Assembly (NCBI GenBank): GCA_003513895.1
Contig: DOSU01000139.1
Location: 3,120 to 11,526, forward strand
DNA: 8,407 nt
Direction: 5' to 3'
DNA from: Rikenellaceae bacterium
GTDB taxonomy: Bacteria > Bacteroidota > Bacteroidia > Bacteroidales > UBA932
Below are positions 6,453-8,407 of this stretch, piece by piece. Below the pieces are notes generated by a model. It made no database searches. It was not told the origin of the DNA and was given only the letters and a program-made list of their open reading frames with translations. Each line of letters starts with the position of its first letter. Positions within the stretch are counted from its first letter, which is position 1. Position numbers and translations under genes: made by a program.

Positions 6453-6938
6453 CTATTCGTCCTTGCGGTCGTCTCTTACGAACCACTCTATGGTGCGGGC
6501 CAAACGGTAAACATCTTTCCTTTGCCCGTCGATTATGATTGGGTTGTCGGAAAAATCCACAGTAACATCGTCTTCGAACATTCTCATAACTCTGACAAAT
6601 GTAGATGTATGACGGAATGTTAAGGTTGTTTCTGTTTCGCCAATTTGTTTGTACCGGCCGTTTGTGAAAACCTCAACGATTTTCTGGCGGTCTTCACTAA
6701 AGGTGTGGTTCAGATAAACGCGTTTTTTTACAAACCCGAAAAGTGGATAGACAAATGAAATTACAACAAAGAAAACAATCATCTGAATGCCGGTTCCGGG
6801 ACGGAACAGACTTTCGTAACTGAACTCTCTGTTGGATGTAAGTGAGAAGATTGCGATTATCAGGAAGAACACAATCACAAGATATACCATGTACTTAAGC
6901 ACTCGGATGAGGTACTTCTGAAGATTAAATCTGGACAT
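6453..6938 (-). CDS. Small membrane protein of unknown function with two transmembrane helices
   Basis: A 161-residue protein that I do not recognise. A basic N-terminus is followed by two strongly hydrophobic segments at about 12-32 and 51-70, joined by a short loop with charged residues. The remaining ninety residues begin with KKR, so the positive-inside rule places this part in the cytoplasm. That part alternates short predicted strands (KQIGETETTLTFRH, VTVDFSDNPIIIDG) and ends in a helix (KDVYRLARTIEWFVR). Strands capped by a C-terminal helix recall bacterial PH-like domains behind a membrane hairpin, but this is only a fold guess. No catalytic motif is visible. It is transcribed alone, towards trmB and away from the coiled-coil gene, with its own candidate promoter. 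The ATG at 6938-6936 is the first possible start after that promoter. Confidence 0.8.
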   Translation of the reverse strand: MSRFNLQKYLIRVLKYMVYLVIVFFLIIAIFSLTSNREFSYESLFRPGTGIQMIVFFVVISFVYPLFGFVKKRVYLNHTFSEDRQKIVEVFTNGRYKQIGETETTLTFRHTSTFVRVMRMFEDDVTVDFSDNPIIIDGQRKDVYRLARTIEWFVRDDRKDE

Positions 6939-6968
6939 AATAAAATTCTTTTATTTAAACTTGTAGCG

Positions 6969-6976
6969 CAAAGCTA
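6969..6976 (-). promoter_or_regulatory. Candidate leftward -7 element for the small membrane protein
   Basis: Read from 6976 to 6969 on the minus strand the sequence is TAGCTTTG, fitting TAnnTTTG. It lies 31 bases before the ATG, implying a leader of about 20-25 bases. At the -33 position there is only ATTA instead of TTTG. It sits 11 bases from the rightward -7 element, so the two promoters would overlap. Confidence 0.45.
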
Positions 6977-6987
6977 ACAAATTTTTC

Positions 6988-6995
6988 TATTTTTG
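6988..6995 (+). promoter_or_regulatory. Candidate rightward -7 element for the coiled-coil gene and hemW
   Basis: TATTTTTG fits TAnnTTTG and is identical to the -7 element of the main operon at 85-92. The best -33 match is CTTG at 6960-6963, 24 bases upstream, so this half is weak. The predicted transcript would begin near 7003, about 30 bases before the ATG at 7032, and probably continues into hemW. Confidence 0.5.
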
Positions 6996-7031
6996 TAATC
7001 AGGGGTATTAATAACACAAAAATTCAGCGTT

Positions 7032-7898
7032 ATGGAAAATGAGAAGAAAATGAAGACCATTGTAATAGTACTGGCTGCAGTTGCAGTTGTACTGGCCGGA
7101 ATTCTGGCCTGGATTTGGGTAGACCGAAACGGAATGATCGGGAGTCTTAAAGTGGAGAAGGAGGAACTTACAGGGCAAATGCTCCAGCTGAAATCGGACT
7201 ACGAAGGGCTGTCGTCGAACAATGATACTCTTAATGCCCATCTGACCGTTGAAAGAGAGAAAGTCGTTCAACTGATAGAGAGAGTGCAAAAAACGGATGC
7301 CAAGAACAGAATAAAAATTCGCGAATACGAAAAAGAGCTTGGAACTCTCAGGAGTATAATGCGGGGATATATTAAGCAGCTTGACTCTCTGAACACTTTA
7401 AATATTCAACTGAGGGAAGATGCTTCGGTTGCAAGGACAGAAGCAAGAGAGAGCCGCCAGAAATTCAATGAATTGCAAACAACTACCGACGAATATGCAA
7501 AACAGGTTCAAATTGGTTCGGTGTTAAAAGGAAGAGGCGTTATGGTAACTGCAATAAACTCTTCCAATAAAGATACCGACAGAAGCAGCAGAACGGCAAA
7601 GCTTCGCACTTGCCTCAGCCTGGTAGAAAATTCAATTGCATACAAAGGTCCGAGAAGAATATTTGTGAGAATTAAAGGTCCGGACGGAATTCTCCTCACT
7701 TCGGGTCAGGAACAGATTTTTACTGTAGAAGGCGAACAGATGATTTATTCGGCATCAAGGGAAGTTGACTATCAGGGTTCGGAAATAGAGATCTGTATTT
7801 TCTACGGAGGCAGCCCACGTTTTGTAAAGGGCGTTTATACAGTTGATGTTTATACCGAAGAGTCAAAACTGGGATCTGCCGATTTACTGTTGAAATAG
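7032..7898 (+). CDS. Membrane-anchored coiled-coil protein of unknown function, Bacteroidota family
   Basis: A 288-residue protein. A short basic N-terminus is followed by one transmembrane helix (about 9-30), then a long heptad-rich, charged stretch (about 35-162) that should form a coiled coil, and then a beta-rich C-terminal domain (163-288). The positive N-terminus places the bulk of the protein in the periplasm. The C-terminal domain holds RIFVRIKGPDGILL (209-222), a segment with MIYSASREVDY (237-247), EICIF (253-257) and a closing VYTVDV...LGSADLLLK. I recall this pattern from unnamed conserved proteins across Bacteroidota, but no function is known to me. Fold guess: an immunoglobulin-like sandwich displayed on a stalk. 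The start could also be ATG 7050, which would remove six residues. The hemW start lies 14 bases beyond the stop, so the two are probably cotranscribed. Confidence 0.8.
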   Translation: MENEKKMKTIVIVLAAVAVVLAGILAWIWVDRNGMIGSLKVEKEELTGQMLQLKSDYEGLSSNNDTLNAHLTVEREKVVQLIERVQKTDAKNRIKIREYEKELGTLRSIMRGYIKQLDSLNTLNIQLREDASVARTEARESRQKFNELQTTTDEYAKQVQIGSVLKGRGVMVTAINSSNKDTDRSSRTAKLRTCLSLVENSIAYKGPRRIFVRIKGPDGILLTSGQEQIFTVEGEQMIYSASREVDYQGSEIEICIFYGGSPRFVKGVYTVDVYTEESKLGSADLLLK

Positions 7899-7912
7899 AT
7901 AAGTAAATCAAA

Positions 7913-8407
7913 TTGGCAGGAATCTATATTCACTTTCCTTTTTGTGCCCGGTTTTGCATATACTGTGACTTCTACTCAACAAAGCGCACAGGAGAGATTT
8001 CGAAATTTGCAGACGCGCTGTACAGGGAGATAAAAGTCAGAAAAGATTTCTTTAAAGAACAGGGTGTTCCCGTTACCACGCTTTATGTTGGTGGCGGGAC
8101 ACCTTCTCTTATGCCGGTTGAATCTCTGTCGGCTGTTTTTGGTGAAATTCACAAAAGCTTCTCAACTGGCGACATTTCTTCTCTTGAAGAAGTGACTATG
8201 GAAGTTAATCCGGATGATATCACATTTGATTACCTCAAGTCGCTAAGAGAGCTGGGTGTGGGAAGGCTAAGCATGGGGATTCAGTCATTTATTGACAGCC
8301 ACCTTGCATGGATGAACAGAAGGCACGACTCTGCAAAAGCAGTTGAAGCCTTTAATCTGGCCAGAAAAGCAGGGTTCAGCAACACGAGCATTGACCTGAT
8401 ATTCGGT
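7913..8407 (+). CDS. hemW: HemW, radical SAM heme chaperone (5' part, cut by window edge)
   Basis: The first 165 codons are present and remain open to the right edge. The radical SAM motif Cys11-x3-Cys15-x2-Cys18 is followed by Asp-Phe, the HemW form; true coproporphyrinogen dehydrogenase HemN has a fourth Cys in place of that Phe. GGGTPS (60-65), EVNP (97-100), SMGIQSF (120-126), NRRH (135-138) and DLIFG (161-165) are standard family motifs in the right order. HemW binds a [4Fe-4S] cluster and heme and delivers heme to membrane proteins; older annotations call it oxygen-independent coproporphyrinogen III oxidase. The start is TTG at 7913, giving MAGIYIHFPFC. An in-frame TAA at 7904-7906 excludes upstream extension and no ATG lies before the conserved IYIHFPFC. 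It follows the coiled-coil gene by 14 bases. Confidence 0.92.
   Translation, partial: MAGIYIHFPFCARFCIYCDFYSTKRTGEISKFADALYREIKVRKDFFKEQGVPVTTLYVGGGTPSLMPVESLSAVFGEIHKSFSTGDISSLEEVTMEVNPDDITFDYLKSLRELGVGRLSMGIQSFIDSHLAWMNRRHDSAKAVEAFNLARKAGFSNTSIDLIFG

Noticed and set aside
6430..6480. Bidirectional terminator between trmB and the convergent membrane-protein gene
   Set aside because: Only nine bases separate the stops, and I found no GC-rich stem followed by a T run on either strand.
143..8407. Defence island, prophage, CRISPR or insertion sequence
   Set aside because: No transposase, integrase, nuclease-helicase set, terminal inverted repeats or regularly spaced repeats are present. Most genes are housekeeping and closely packed.

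Overview
The window looks like chromosomal DNA from a Bacteroidota bacterium, most likely order Bacteroidales. Three observations support this: a GldH-type lipoprotein gene; TAnnTTTG promoter elements with TTTG about 19 bases upstream, which is the Bacteroidota primary-sigma pattern; and A/T-rich leaders without clear Shine-Dalgarno sequences. Protein features agree, including the Cys-rich N-terminus of the PSP1/RicT protein, the 'DPQ' version of the TrmB motif and the RlhA-like U32 protein. The DNA is moderately AT-rich and I see no insertion sequence, phage gene, tRNA, rRNA or CRISPR array.

Layout. Positions 1-142 form an AT-rich intergenic region with signals pointing both ways: a likely start codon (MKKIL...) of a gene leaving the left edge on the minus strand, and a well-formed promoter for the rightward genes. 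Six rightward genes then follow with almost no gaps (143-6443): a secreted TPR protein, a U32 family (RlhA-like) protein, DNA polymerase III delta' (holB), a PSP1/RicT-like protein, a GldH-like lipoprotein and tRNA m7G46 methyltransferase (trmB). Three of the five junctions overlap and the other two have gaps of 10 and 5 bases, so this is probably one operon, perhaps with an internal promoter at the end of holB. A small two-helix membrane protein of unknown function (6453-6938) lies convergently on the minus strand. A 93-base divergent promoter region follows, then a membrane-anchored coiled-coil protein of unknown function (7032-7898) and the first 165 codons of hemW (7913 to the right edge).

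How the genes relate. The main operon mixes information processing (clamp loader, tRNA methylation, possible rRNA hydroxylation) with envelope genes (TPR protein, GldH). The holB-ricT adjacency recalls holB-yaaT of Bacillus subtilis. Several products are expected to bind iron-sulfur clusters (the U32 protein, the RicT-like protein, HemW).

I found no convincing new defence, mobile or biosynthetic system. The points most worth a second look are start-site features (a GTG start wedged behind a stop codon, a gldH start inside an Asn-Gly repeat, a TTG start for hemW), a palindrome between the left-edge promoters, and two uncharacterised envelope proteins.
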